Assembly: GCA_014621425.1 (NCBI GenBank)
Contig: JAANBB010000157.1
Span: 1-64,000, forward strand
Length of the DNA stretch: 64,000 nucleotides
Direction: 5' to 3'
DNA from: Cylindrodendrum hubeiense
Lineage: Eukaryota; Ascomycota; Sordariomycetes; Hypocreales; Nectriaceae
The notes under the pieces were generated by a model. The model was not told the origin of the DNA. It searched no databases and saw only the letters and a program-made list of their open reading frames with translations. This document shows positions 12,822-23,760 of this stretch, piece after piece; within the stretch, counting starts at the first letter, position 1, and the number at the start of each line of letters is the position of its first letter. The position numbers and the translations under genes were made by a program.

Positions 12822-12916
12822 TGCTCCCGGCAGGGCTTGAACCTGCGACCCTCGCATTACCAACACTGGCAATTGAAGTATTAGTACGATGCTCTAACCA
12901 ACTGAGCTACGGAAGC
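12822..12916 (-). tRNA. tRNA-Ile (anticodon AAT) with a 21-nt intron
   Basis: The 95-nt gene folds as a cloverleaf. The acceptor stem pairs GCTTCCG with CGGGAGC (one G-T pair) and the discriminator is A. The D arm is GCTC/GAGC and the anticodon stem pairs TCGTA with TGCGA. The loop is CTAATAA after removal of a 21-nt intron (12858-12878), which sits in the standard position one base 3' of the anticodon. The variable loop is GGGTC and the T arm is GCAGG-TTCAAGC-CCTGC. The mature RNA is 74 nt without CCA. The internal A box (TAGCTCAGTTGG) and B box (GGTTCAAGC) are intact. AAT is read as IAT after A34 deamination and decodes ATT/ATC/ATA isoleucine. Confidence 0.95.
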
Positions 12917-13398
12917 CGTCCAAATTGTTGAAGACTGGGTCAGGAAATGATATTGATAAGCCTATTCCTAATGCGGGGTTGGTTACCTCGAAGTGGAACT
13001 TTCGTGCAAGATTGACCTTCAACGAACTGCCGAAGTGATGGATGTGACAGGTTTGTGACAGAATTTCTATTGAATGCTTCGATTCGTGGGACTGGGCCCG
13101 GTGGTCAACGATAGCCTCCGCGAAAACAATGCACCCTTCCAAGACCCATGTGACCCGTTCTCTCGTGAAAATTCTTTCTCACATTGCCGTAGTCGCCTGC
13201 ATGGCCTTATGCATCGGAGATATTTGACGCAATCTAATCAATCTATTGAACCCACAAACATGCGACACCACCCTCGCCCATACGAACAAAACGCCGGAAG
13301 CAGCACCACATCAACACCCAACGACAAACCCCCACGCTTTCAGACCAATCCGTCCTTTAGCTAAATGACCCTCGGAACTTTGGCAAGTAAGATTCTTG
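12917..13398. other. spacer between tRNA-Ile and the unknown membrane-protein gene
   Basis: About 480 bp. It holds the upstream flank of the tRNA and the 3' flank of the minus-strand gene ending at 13399. No gene recognised. Confidence 0.6.
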
Positions 13399-14612
13399 CT
13401 AAGGTTCTAGGTCCGGCTCCGACGTCGGGGATAACCCTTGCCATACGCTCCGCCAGTCGCTTCGCCACGCATATTGGTCGGGAGACTCGAACGAAGCCCA
13501 CAGCCCAAGCATCGCGACCAACATGATGACCAAGGCGGCACCGCGGGGAACCGTCTTCCGATCACGCAGCCGGTGGATATGCTCCGGCAGGGTCACGTAC
13601 CTCCTGTCCTCGTCGTGGTCGAGATCCCGCCCTTGGTAATACACGACGTGGGGTTGCATTATCGTGTACTTTGCTGTGCCTTCTCTCCCGAAGGGATCCG
13701 TGGCAGGCTTGTAGCGAATGATCTTAGGCGCCACTGAGATCTTTACCCGTGCTGTCATCTTGCAGCTGCCAGTTGACACCCGCTTTAAGGCCCAGCTCTG
13801 CACCATGTTCTTAGAGTGCTCGTACACGTCCTGGGAGAGGTTGACTTGATCCACGTGGTACCGTTCACCAGGTATGACCCAGTCGGAGATGATGATGGCA
13901 GGTGACAATCGAGTGCAAACACTGATCCAACCGGCGTATGCAATCACATCATGAAGCCACTGGTAGAGCTCTTGGACCGAAGGTGATTGCGACTCTCCCG
14001 TCTCACTCGTCCACGCAAACGTGGGAAAGACGAGGGCCAACACCTGAGTGCATAGCTTGTCAACCTCCTCCCAGAAGAGAGGGGGCTGTCCAAGTTTCGC
14101 TCCCAGGTACACGCGATTAGTTTGGGCACGAATGTTACTGCGTCGGAATCCTAGGAGCCAGTTAGCTTCATCATCGCCATGCCGTGTAACAGTACAAACA
14201 CACCTTCTGCATTGACCAGCGAAGCATCGGTCGACTGTAGAATGCTCTGGTGTTCGGGATCGGCACCGAAAAGCAGACTTGAAAAGACCTTAGCGTCGAT
14301 GATCTTCATGATGGTAGCCTGAAGGAGGAAACTTCGTTCCGTTTCGTCGCGAAGTAACCTGTCCCATTTTCCGGCATGTGGATCGGGGCGTGCCAGAAGT
14401 TCCACGTATTTGATGAACTGGGCTGGGTACTCTTGTAACCACGGTGAGGATTTAGGGTTGGTGGACTGGCAGAATGCCCTTGCAACGAGAGCGTGGACTT
14501 CAACGAAGAGTCTGGAATAATGGAGCTCGTAGAACTCATCGGGGTGATCGTGTAGTGACTGGTCGAACTGCAGAGAGCGCCTACTAGGGCAAAATCGAAA
14601 GAGTTCCTTCAT
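13399..14612 (-). CDS. unknown fungal protein with C-terminal membrane anchor
   Basis: Two supported exons: 14612-14204 and 14150-13399. The 53-nt intron runs GTGTGT to CTCCTAG with a CTAAC branch site, and the join (VNAEG-FRRSN) is in phase, giving 386 residues from the ATG at 14612. The body is a helical, Trp/Leu-rich globular region (LLRDETERSFLLQA, WEEVDKLCTQVLALVF, VIAYAGWISVCTRLSPAI). It is followed by a basic region and one membrane segment near the C-terminus (ALVIMLVAMLGLWASF). The pattern resembles a widespread family of uncharacterised ascomycete proteins; no function is known. The start is uncertain. The same frame continues upstream past one stop at about 14670 with protein-like sequence (HDVYEIVDIS near 14805-14830), and another ATG frame begins at 14972. 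A further 5' exon is therefore likely but its junction could not be placed. Confidence 0.6.
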
Positions 14613-16893
14613 CTCTCCTGGTTGACGATAAGGACAGTGCAATGTCTCTTCTCTGGGGATAGCCGTTCAGGCGAGGGTGGGGGTGACAGGACGAGGATTG
14701 GTCAGATAGCGGGTGTGTATAAGTGGGAAGACCGGGACAAAAGGCGAGGAAATCAGCGACGAAAGAAAGTGATGCAGAGTGATGGTTGATCTCAGCGAGA
14801 TGTCGACGATCTCATAGACGTCGTGGCGCCGGCTCTCTGGGGGATTGCGGCCAGGAAGGTCATGCCGGAACTTATCATCAAGAGAGAGCTGCTTCGGGTT
14901 TTGCTCTTGTGAGCAGCCTCCTTTGACTTGGCAGCGTCTTTCTCAAAGGAAGTGGTCCGTGTTTCGTGGTCCATGGTGTCTGGTGGTCAAGGAGGCGGAC
15001 AATAGAGTGATGGAGAGGTAGTGTAGTAGAAGCCAAGGGACAAAGAATCAGTTGAAGAGGGTGCAGAGGACGGTACTTGGGCGAGGGAAACCTTTGTCTC
15101 GTGGGCGAGGCGAAGCTATAAAAGCATCGCCGGACAAAGACTCGGCATTCCAGGCCGACCCGGCATCACGCCGATGCTTTGCAATAACCTTTGAGGAGCA
15201 TGGAGGGGTCGTGAGCGTGGGATGGAATGGAGTTGAGACGCGACAACATTCCAGAACGGCATAGCCAGATCCCTGGTCTCATGCATGAGACGTGGATTCG
15301 CTGATCATTGGGAGTCGCCCACGGCAGAAGTACGTAATGATGCTCGTGGATCCCGTGGTGCACTAGAACCTGACCATTCGGCCGTAGGGCAGCCTGGGTA
15401 GCCCGCTGGGGAACTGGGGGGGGCAAGGAGGCTAACATGGCGCTGCGTCGCCTCATTCATCACAAGGGAGACATTGCGGGCGCTCGCGGCAACGTGGTTG
15501 CGACACTTGCCAAGCCGAGGCGGGCCAGTATGAGACGGACCGACGGTCCATGCACTGGCACGTTGTGTTTAAGGGCCGGCCAAGCGCGTAACCCGCCGGG
15601 CCGCGCATCGTTGCCGTCATCCAACTTAGGAAATGCTCGGGGTTTGGCGTGCATGACTATGAAGCAAATCATTCGAGTAACTGCGCGAAGCGTGGGTGAA
15701 GGTGGAGGCATGGATGGGGGTCATCGTGATAGATGATGGATTTATGGATGACTGTGGATAGCATACACCACCTCGGGAACTAAGCTCGGGACAGACCATG
15801 CATCGTGGCGGTTGGAAAATGGCCTCACTCCACTTGTAAGGGACCTGTAGCTGTTCGGTTTGAAGAGGGGGCGCATGGATCCGGGGAGCCGGTCTCTTCC
15901 TCAACGTAACAAGATGCTTCTGGTTTTGTGGTGTATTTTTCCGAGAGTGCAGTTGGCAGTTGGCTTTCGGAGACTGCATGCTTAGCCAGCTAGTATTTTA
16001 ACTAACGGAAGAGGGATTCCTTGGTATGCGGGCCTCTGAGCAAGCAAACCCCATGTTTTGCATTTGACTATCGTCTTTCCTTCATTGAAAGCGTGTACGT
16101 ACCCATCTATACGTCCTGCATTAATACAGGTGATGATACCCTCCGAGACCTGGGTAGGTAGCTCAATATTATCTACTTGTGGTGTGAATGAATCAAGACC
16201 GGCCCAAGCCTATCAACAGCCCTATCCTATCGTATCACCGTACAACCTTTGAATCACCCAGCACATGTTTTTCCACTGTACACTATGAATCCTTCCACTC
16301 TAATAATAAACCAGAAGCCAGTGCTTCGAGAGGCGCGTTCCTGGACGGCCCCTCATCCATTTCTCCACCGTTCGCCCACGATTACAGGGTAGCAGAGGCA
16401 CACAGGTGGTAGCTCCTTCTGGCCCAGGTGGGTGGTCACAATTTCTTGCCCGATTCGGTGCCTGAAGATCAAGGCACGAACAGTTGGTCCACACACCTCG
16501 GGCAGCCCGTCGTGGCAGGCACGGAGCAGCACGACAGTCAGGTACGTACGGTTTCGTTTAGGTCAGCACCGATATTTTTTTTGCGGCTGGGGCTTTGGTG
16601 AGTCGAAACAGCCCTCAAACACCGACAACGATCGCAGTTCCGGAGAATCACCACCTCTCCAATACCTCATTACCGCCGACTGTTGCCTGGCGCAAAGTCG
16701 CATTCGAAGAGTCCAACGGAAAGAACCGCTCAACTTATTTCTTTTCCGCCGCCCCACTTCCTCTCCGCCTCCCACCTTCTTCCTCCGACATCCTTCCTAA
16801 CGGTGCCCCGCGATCCCACATCTGCAAGACGCATCTTCGATCTCAACTGTCGCAACCTCGATTCCACTAGCAGCACACGCACCACCAAGCACT
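14613..16893. other. 2.3 kb spacer, divergent promoters, possible missing 5' exon at 14.8-14.97 kb
   Basis: Between the minus-strand unknown gene and plus-strand eIF4E. At 14792-14974 (-) a frame opens with ATG at 14972 (MDHETRTTSFEK, Lys/Ala-rich) and may be the missing first exon of the unknown gene. TACGTACC elements lie at 16096-16103 and, reversed, at 16542-16549, the latter about 345 bp before the eIF4E ATG. The last 300 bp are C/T-rich (CTTCCTCTCCGCCTCCC), like a fungal core promoter and 5' UTR. Confidence 0.55.
16542..16549. promoter_or_regulatory. TACGTACC-type element upstream of eIF4E
   Basis: GTACGTAC embedded in GGTACGTACG, about 345 bp upstream of the eIF4E start codon. It matches nine of ten bases of the palindrome found at 10309, 20528 and 47929. 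Function inferred only from recurrence. Confidence 0.35.
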
Positions 16894-17772
16894 ATGGCCG
16901 CTCCCGCAACCGAGGCCCCTAAGATGGACGAGCAGGTCGATCTCTCCACCATCCCCGTCGACCCCAACGGCAAGGAGGATGCTTCCGACTCCAAGGGTGA
17001 CGAGCCTGTCACCGTCTTCCACGACAAGGACAACTTCAACGTCAAGCACCCCCTCCAGAACAAGTGGACTCTTTGGTTCACCAAGCCCCCGAGCGGAAAG
17101 GTATGATGAGCCAGCTTCGGATACGCTGGACCTCATGTTGACTGTGACGCAGGGCGACAACTGGAACGATCTGCTGAAGGAGGTTATTACCTTCGATTCC
17201 GTCGAGGAGTTCTGGGGTGTCTACGTGAGTTTTATTCCATCTACTGCCTGTCCCCAAATTCTCTCTGACATATACGCTAGAACAACGTTTCTCCTGTCTC
17301 CGAGCTCGCCCTCAAGTCCGACTACCATCTCTTCAAGGAGGGTGTCCGCCCCGAGTGGGAAGACCCTCAGAACAAGCACGGTGGCAAGTGGTCATACCAG
17401 TACAAGGAAAAGCGCAACGTCGATGTCGACCGCCTCTGGCTCCAGGTTATGATGGCTGCTATCGGCGAGACCCTCGAGAAGGATGAGGAAGATGGTGAGG
17501 TTATGGGTGTTGTTGTCAACGTCCGCAAGGCCTTTTTCCGAATTGGTGTCTGGACTCGCACCATTGGCAAGAGCATCCCCGGCCGCGGTGATGGTGATGT
17601 CGCCGGTGGAAAGGGCCGCACCGCCGAGAAGGGCAAGGATGTCCTCATGTCTATTGGCCGCCGATTCAAGGAGGTCCTGGAGCTGCCCGCAACCGAGCAG
17701 GTCGAGTACTCTGGTCACACCGACAGTGCTCACTCTGGAAGTACGAGGGCCAAGGCCAAGCACGTTGTCTAA
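16894..17772 (+). CDS. translation initiation factor eIF4E (mRNA cap-binding protein)
   Basis: Three exons: 16894-17100, 17153-17224 and 17281-17772. Introns of 52 and 56 nt begin GTATGA and GTGAGT and end in CAG and TAG; the product is 256 residues. After an acidic N-terminal arm the eIF4E fold begins with HPLQNKWTLWF, holding the conserved Trp of the eIF4G/4E-BP face. It continues with EEFWGVYNN, the cap-binding GVRPEWEDPQN block (Trp-Glu pair that stacks on and bonds to m7G), GGKWSYQYK and DRLWLQVMMAAIGE. A C-terminal basic region includes VWTRTIGKS. The Gly-rich insertion GRGDGDVAGGKGR after it is a lineage feature. Codon usage is strongly biased to C- and G-ending codons, as expected for an abundant housekeeping protein. 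Function as the cytosolic cap-binding subunit of eIF4F is well supported. Confidence 0.97.
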
Positions 17773-18317
17773 GTGGGAGGTTTTTGCGGATGAGGAGGGA
17801 TGTCTTTGACTTAGCAAGATACCCAGTAACATGCCTGGTCTATTTTATCCTCTATATGTCATGTCATATCCCTCATGATGATCAGATGGGAAAAAGAGCG
17901 GTACGAGGTTACTGGAAGGCAAGGAGGCAGGGAGCCGAGATCAAGACGAAAGGATCTGGCTCCCACCTGGCCATGGTTTGGGCCGGATACAATTTTTTCC
18001 CTCGAGATTATGATGGCGTTGCTAGGAGGTCCTTCAGTCGAATGGTTACCACGAGTACGAATATGACGAGCTGGTCACCATGGCATCGGAAAAAATAGAG
18101 ATAATGTAACATTTTGGTCCATCTCTTCATTTATCATGAAAAGCGTCCGATTATGTCTATCCTGGCTCTAACCCCTGGCCCAACCTGGGGTTTCCATGTC
18201 TAATCACAATACGAATAATCTTACACATCTACATACCTATCTAGGTACTGCTTGCCTTTGCAATGCTGCCGTCCCACATAATCACACATATAGAAACGGT
18301 ACTTTTAGTTCCGACTT
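17773..18317. other. convergent 3' intergenic region
   Basis: Both flanking genes (eIF4E + and the acyl-CoA ligase -) end here. It should hold two 3' UTRs and polyadenylation signals. A/T-richer than the genes; no ORF with support. Confidence 0.65.
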
Positions 18318-20251
18318 TTACATCTCGTCACCGCTCACATCGTCGGCGAAGATGGCCTTGACTAACTGCTTCTTGTTGATCTTGCCCATGGCGTTGCGGG
18401 GGATATGATCGACGATACGCAGGACCTGAGGGATCTTGTAGTTGGCGAGGCGGTTCTTGAGGGCGCGGCGCATGTCGAGGGGTGACCACTTGGTGACGAC
18501 GTCGTGGTCAAGGATGATGATGGCGCCGACCTTGTGGCCCCAATTGCCGCTTGGCACGGCAACGACAGCGGCCTCGGCGACCTCGGGTAGGGACAGCAGC
18601 TCACGCTCAACCTCGAGGGCGCTGACCTTTTCACCGCCTGTCTTGATGATGTCGGCGGACTTGCGGCCCTGGATGAAGTAGAGGGGCCCACGGGTCCAGG
18701 GCTGAGAGGCGTTATGACCCGCAGAAGGGACGGGCCGGCGGACGGCGACATCTCCCGTCTTGAACCAGCGGCCCTGGCCGTCTTCACCCTCCACGAACTC
18801 GCTGGCCGTGGCAGTTGGATTGCGCCAGTATTCGCGGAAGATGGTGGGACCGCGCAGTTGGATCTCGCCAGAGCGCTCACGGCCCGTTTCTGGGTCGATA
18901 TCCTCGCCCTCCTCAATAATCTTGCCCGTGTCCATGTCAACAAGGCGAGCCTGCACCGAGGGCAGGGGCCAGCCGACGCTGGCATCAATGCGGTCTCCAA
19001 AGTCAAGACCGCAGCTGAGGGCCATGCCGACCTCGGTCATTCCATAGCGCTCGAGAAGGACGTTGCCATGGCTCAGGTCTCTCCAGGCGGTTTTGATCGG
19101 CGTCGGGAGCGCCGCGGAGCCGGAGATGGCGACGCGCATGTGCTCTGGTGAGGTGGCGGTGCGGGCGGCATCTTGAACATGTGAGGGGAGAGATTTGTAG
19201 CTGTTGAGAAGACGGCTATAAACGGTGGGGACAACGGTGAAGAAGGTGATCTTGTCCTTGGGGGCAGCCTGGTCGGCGGTTGGCAGGAACGGGGCTGAGA
19301 GGCGCTTCCAGACGGCGTCGGCGTTGAAGGGGAACATGAACTCAATAGTAGAGCCGGCGAGAAGAGGGGTCAGGATAGCATTCACGGTGCCATGAATGTG
19401 GTGGAGGGGGAGGACGTGGAGTAGGTGATCGGAGGGTGAATACTCCCAGGCCTCAAGGAGGGAACGGGACTGAGCCGTGAGGACGGACTGGGGGAGCAAA
19501 ACGCCTTTCTAAGTGACGAGTCAGCAGAGAGAACAAAACACTTTCGCGAACATCTTCTGTCGTACCGGCCGATTGGTCGTGCCTGAGGTGTACAGCATCA
19601 TGCCTGCTTCTCCGGGATCGGAGTCGCCCAGCGCAACGTCCTCATGGCTTGCTCCGCCAATGTGTTTCGCCAACTCGAGGTGCGCAGGCTTAGATGTCAA
19701 GTCGGTGGCCAACACTTCCTTGGCTTTGGGCACAAACTTGCTCGAAGAGACGAGCAGCGAGGCCTCGCTTTGGTTGAGGATATACTGGAGCTCGGGAGCC
19801 GGGAATGCAGGAGACAAGGGCACGGCGATGGACCGGGCGGCCATGACGGCGAGGAGGGTCACTGCGAAGTTCGGCGTCAGCGCCAACAATCGAGAGAACG
19901 CGAAGGAGTGGTGGGGCGTGGCTCACCGACGTAGTCGTAGCTGTTCTCGACGAGGAAGGCAATGCGCTCGCCATTGAGGTCATCGCGGCCAGTGGCCTCG
20001 GAGAGGCGATCGCGGGCTCGGCGCACATCCCCAAGAAGCTCGCCGTACTTGAAGGTGCGCCCGGAGAGGGAGTGGACGACAGCGGTGGATTCGGGGTCAT
20101 GACGGGAGACAGCCTCGAAGAGAGGCAGGCGCGGGAGGGTGGAGAGCATTTTGGCGGCGGGACGGAGCGAGGCGAAGGACGAGGTCAAGTACGGAGAGGA
20201 CGAGGTGCGGCGCCGGACGGCGGAGGATAGAAGTGACCGGAGAAGGGACAT
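18318..20251 (-). CDS. malonyl-CoA synthetase-like AMP-forming acyl-CoA ligase (ACSF3 type), probably mitochondrial
   Basis: Three exons: 20251-19927, 19861-19566 and 19508-18318, 603 residues, with introns of 65 and 57 nt (GTGAGC..CGCAG, GTACGA..TTAG). Signature blocks of the ANL superfamily are all present: P-loop MLYTSGTTNRPKGV (formed across the second junction), YGMTE, GRWFKTGDVAV, FIQGRKSADIIKTGGEKVS and the C-terminal catalytic lysine in RNAMGKINKK. The LPLHHIHGTVNAIL stretch and overall order fit the malonyl/methylmalonyl-CoA synthetase branch (human ACSF3) better than general long-chain ligases. The N-terminus (MSLLRSLLSSAVRRRTSSSP) is Arg/Ser-rich without acids, typical of a mitochondrial presequence. 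ACSF3-type enzymes make malonyl-CoA from malonate and CoA for mitochondrial fatty-acid synthesis. Substrate here is inferred from subfamily resemblance. Confidence 0.88.
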
Positions 20252-21289
20252 TGTGTAACCGGAGAGAGGAGGGAGCAAGATAAGAGGGGTTATCAATTGG
20301 GGTCGCAACCAGCTCGGGAAGGATGCGTGGGCGGAGTCGCAACGACGCCGAGTCCGGTCCGGCGGGACATTTGCCGAGGGGACGATGGATGGATGGATGG
20401 TGATGGGGAAGATCCGTGATCCTGGGCCGGAGCGGTAGATTTGTTTGGCCCTGGTGTAGGTGACGTCGGGCAACGGGCCCCCGGGGCGCCGCTAATTGGG
20501 CCTCCCGTGCTGAAAGTCTCCGCCGAGGGTACGTACCTCGCCCATCTTCGGCCGAGAGTGTTCGATCGGCACCTAGAAGTAGCTGCGAAAGTAGGTGGGC
20601 TGGCAGGTTAATTTCCTCAACCCCAAAGCTATAGTTTAGCTTAAATTGACCGAGGTAACGGGAGGATCTCGTCGGAGAAATTTGATGAGATCTTAATACT
20701 CCATCTCCGAGAAAAGTATCTCAACTGCCGCGGGGCCACAAGTGTTGCAACCATTCGCTGGCCTCAAATGACATCTCATTCGCAAATCCTGAACTCAAAT
20801 CCGCGCTGAGGGGTTTAGATCTAATAATAGGATGCCTTACAAAACAGAGGAGAAAACGGAGGAGAAAGCCTCGGGACTTCTTACGTTGAGGTTTTATCAT
20901 AGGTTGCGATGTGCTGATGCTGAGATAGACTAGCTGGGTGGAAAGGGCTGCCGGCTTATACAACTCGACTTTTGTTTGCTTACCCCTCCCTCCCTAGTCA
21001 AATGGAGAAAGGCGTGTAAACAAAGTGCAAGTCGAAGGGAGACACAGCATTGTATTTTGCTGCACGTAGGTGTGCATAATCAATGCCAGTTGTCTGGTTG
21101 AAGCCTGACGAGCAGACCGCTTTTTTTTTCATTGAGGGGTATTAGGTAGCAATTGCATATTGGTCGAATAAGAGTCACATTCCTCAGACACGAACATTGG
21201 GCTGGATGCCTTCATCTGATCATCAACTGAGCCTTTTCCTATTACTCACAGATCCAAAACTCGACTCAGCCACTTTTACTCTAAGCAAG
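20252..21289. other. divergent promoter region
   Basis: 1.04 kb between the minus-strand acyl-CoA ligase and the plus-strand unknown hydrophobic protein. A perfect GGTACGTACC lies 277 bp upstream of the ligase ATG. A T-run (TTTTTTTTTC) lies near 21121. The frame at 20721-20963 (-) has no family features. Confidence 0.6.
20528..20537. promoter_or_regulatory. GGTACGTACC palindrome (copy 2)
   Basis: A perfect 10-bp palindrome, 277 bp upstream of the acyl-CoA ligase start codon in a divergent promoter. Identical to the sites at 10309 and 47929. Function unknown. Confidence 0.45.
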
Positions 21290-22602
21290 ATGGCACTGGG
21301 CCAATTTGAATTCACCCTCTTGGCGAGTGTCTTGGTGGCCTACATCATCTTCACTCCCGAGCCTCTGGTGTTGTTGCGGAATCTTGCTGCATGGGCGACT
21401 CTGACCTGGATGGCCTGGTACGGCCATCAACACTGGGAGACGTCTGCTTGGACAAGAAGGCTCGTTAGTGGTTTCTACAATGACCGTGCCATTTCTACTA
21501 TCGTGGAGTTGTATTGGGACGAAGCACTTGGCGTTTTATATGACTTAAGAGCCAAGTCGATTGGGGGATTCCCGCTCAAGTGGCTTGCAAACATCTTTGG
21601 ATGGCTACGACCTGATGGAAGAACTTCAGGTACTGCCACCCTTTGACCTCGCCCTGGGTCAAAACCGGTCTACTAACCTCCTCCACAGGCACCAAAACCG
21701 AATCTGACAGAGCTGTCCCGCGCCATAAGAAATATTATGCCATCCTCATAACAACGCCGCCAGTCCATTTCTATGGGCCGGTGAGTGATCGTCTCCATTC
21801 AACACCCGATCAACCACGCCCAATCCCGTTGAAATCGACTTCAACAGATACAACTCCCCCAATGCTGGAATCATTGAAGTTCCGGCGACACTTTGCCCTC
21901 TGTCTCGTTCCTACAGGGGTTTGGGAATCGAAGACCAAGACTCTCGCCGAAAAGTTCGACGGGCAGTTATTTTGGGACTACTACGGCGACATACCGGGCA
22001 GTTCGAGAGCAGCTGCCTGGCCACGAAGCCGAATTTCGACGCTCAATGGGATTCAGGAACTTGGCATCATTAGATCCGATGGTGACGCTGTTAGTGCCTG
22101 CACAAGCCGTAAGTATAGCCTTGAGAGTCTTCTAGTGTTACGGGAGTATTGGGTTTCCGGACTTTTTATTTATTTATAGAAATGCGCTAATGAGTAGATA
22201 GACTACTACCAACTTCGAGAAAACTGGAAATATCTCAACATTTGGTGGAACGACGCTGACTTTGCGATCATTCTTGCCTGCCTTGTCGACGAAAGTGCCG
22301 TTCCCATCTGTCGGGTCTTAATGCGTCGTCGGGACGAACTGAGAGAGACCGAAATCACTATGCCGCGACAGGCATCGTGCCGTGCAGCAACCTTCATGAC
22401 CTTGGCTGCTGCTGGTGGACTGATGGTGATGACAGCGGGTCTGGCCGCCCCAGTCGCCGCTCCTCTCTTTGCTGCTGCCGGCGCAACCCATTTTGCAAAG
22501 GACGTATTGACAGCTGGTGAAAATGACCGTCGGGACCAGCGACTGGCGTCGTCTAATGAGCTCCAAGATCGATTCCCACACTTGCGACAGCTGTTTATGT
22601 GA
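21290..22602 (+). CDS. unknown hydrophobic fungal protein
   Basis: Four proposed exons: 21290-21629, 21689-21780, 21917-22108 and 22198-22602, 342 residues. The third intron is clear (GTAAGT..GAGTAG). The second (136 nt, GTGAGT..CCTACAG) was chosen because the nearer CAG at 21847 runs into a stop at 21875, whereas the later acceptor opens a frame containing REQLPGHEAEFRRSMGF. The N-terminus has two hydrophobic segments (about 6-22 and 28-43). The middle is soluble, with a KYYAILITTPPVHFYGP block. The C-terminal third begins DYYQLRENWKYLNIWWNDAD and contains a long Ala/Gly-rich hydrophobic stretch (about 271-304). No catalytic motif or known family was recognised. It could be an integral membrane protein. 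Confidence 0.6.
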
Positions 22603-22820
22603 ACATTCGGAGTAGCAGCGGTACCTGGACCTCCCAACTACTTTTTACCATATTTATCGACATTATTATTTTATTCCCAGATGACTACATGGAATCCATC
22701 AAATCCGAAGCAGGGAACGTGCTCGCGTCCCTTGTACACCCAGACCGCAACCCCTTCACTACTACAACTAACGGAGTTCTTTGCGATTGGTTCAGTAATG
22801 CCATTAACCGCCCAGCCCTG

Positions 22821-22853
22821 GGACCATGGATCATGGACCATGGACCATGGACC
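22821..22853. repeat. imperfect 9-bp tandem repeat (ATGGACC)
   Basis: GGACCATGGATCATGGACC is followed by further CATGGACC copies, about four units. Non-coding. Confidence 0.85.
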
Positions 22854-23338
22854 AAAGACTTTCCTGCTCGACATTCTCACGTGACGGCAGAGGCCTGTAG
22901 ATCAGGGCCACACGATGATTCGGCTAGAGAAGGCGGCAAAAGTGGCTGGAGATGATGTCTCTGGGCGGCATGTTGGCGTCCGAGAGCCTAGGATCCTTGA
23001 CACACTTGGGGGCCACAAAACCGCCAGCGGTGTCATTACGTACCTCGCCTATCTTGTCTGCCGGGAATGTCTGAGGTCTGAGCGCTGTGGTGTTGTCGAG
23101 TTAGCGGGACGGCACAGCGGCAAGTGGCAGCTAAAGCAGGTTCCCCTCCTGGACTCACGCCCGCTTGGACACTCGGGCACGGGAGGGAGGTCGGGAGCGG
23201 GCCATACTGTGGGTTGAGTAGCGGCGGTGGGGTGACGACGGCGTGCTGGGGCGGGCAGCCGGTCAGGCAGTTCAGGCAGTGAGCCATACCGATAGCGAGG
23301 GGATCCGCGGTAGGTGGCATGAGGGTTGGGTGGGTTGG

Positions 23339-23370
23339 ATGGGCTGTATGGGCTGTATGGGCTGTATGGG
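23339..23370. repeat. 9-bp tandem repeat ATGGGCTGT x3.5
   Basis: Three perfect copies of ATGGGCTGT plus a partial fourth. Read on the plus strand the same unit gives repeated GLY frames, which explains the low-complexity open frames seen here. They are not genes. Confidence 0.9.
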
Positions 23371-23717
23371 TGGCATGGAGAGAAGGGATGCTTCTTTGGA
23401 AGGTTCTGTGCGTCCAGCCACTGCAAAGGCCCCTGCCGGCGTGCTCCACCGTATCACACCGTCTTCGTAGTGTGTGTGTGTTGGCGGCCAGGCCAGGCCA
23501 GGCTCTGCTGTTGCGGTTTCGGTACTTTGTACAGCATCGTGACTGATAACTGTCTGATCCACCATCCATGGCGATCCGTGGCNTCGCCCTGCCCAGGCTT
23601 GCCAGGCTTGCCAGGCACGCCGCGGGAAATTCCACGGTGAGGTGTTTCCGGGCGCCACGCGCTGATCTGGTGCCGCAAGCAACTTGTTAGTGCCAGCGCT
23701 CCAAGGCTACCATGACT

Positions 23718-23760
23718 ATCCACGACACCATCCACGACTCCATCCACGACACTATCCACC
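23718..23760. repeat. 12-bp tandem repeat ATCCACGACNCC x3.5
   Basis: Units ATCCACGACACC, ATCCACGACTCC and ATCCACGACACT, then ATCCACC. Substitutions at units' ends show it is an aged minisatellite. Confidence 0.9.

Noticed and set aside
18714..19151. 145-codon plus-strand frame inside the acyl-CoA ligase gene
   Set aside because: Antisense shadow of a conserved exon; no motif or start context of its own.
21848..22179. frame reading KFRRHFALCLVPTGVWESK in the unknown hydrophobic gene
   Set aside because: Using it would need a non-standard donor at 21785 and leads to a stop at 22179 instead of the clearly coding last exon.
23036..23682. overlapping frames of 100-199 codons in 23.0-23.7 kb
   Set aside because: They are generated by tandem repeats and cross the ambiguous base; repeated HTAHTAHT- or GLYGLY-type peptides are not protein-like.
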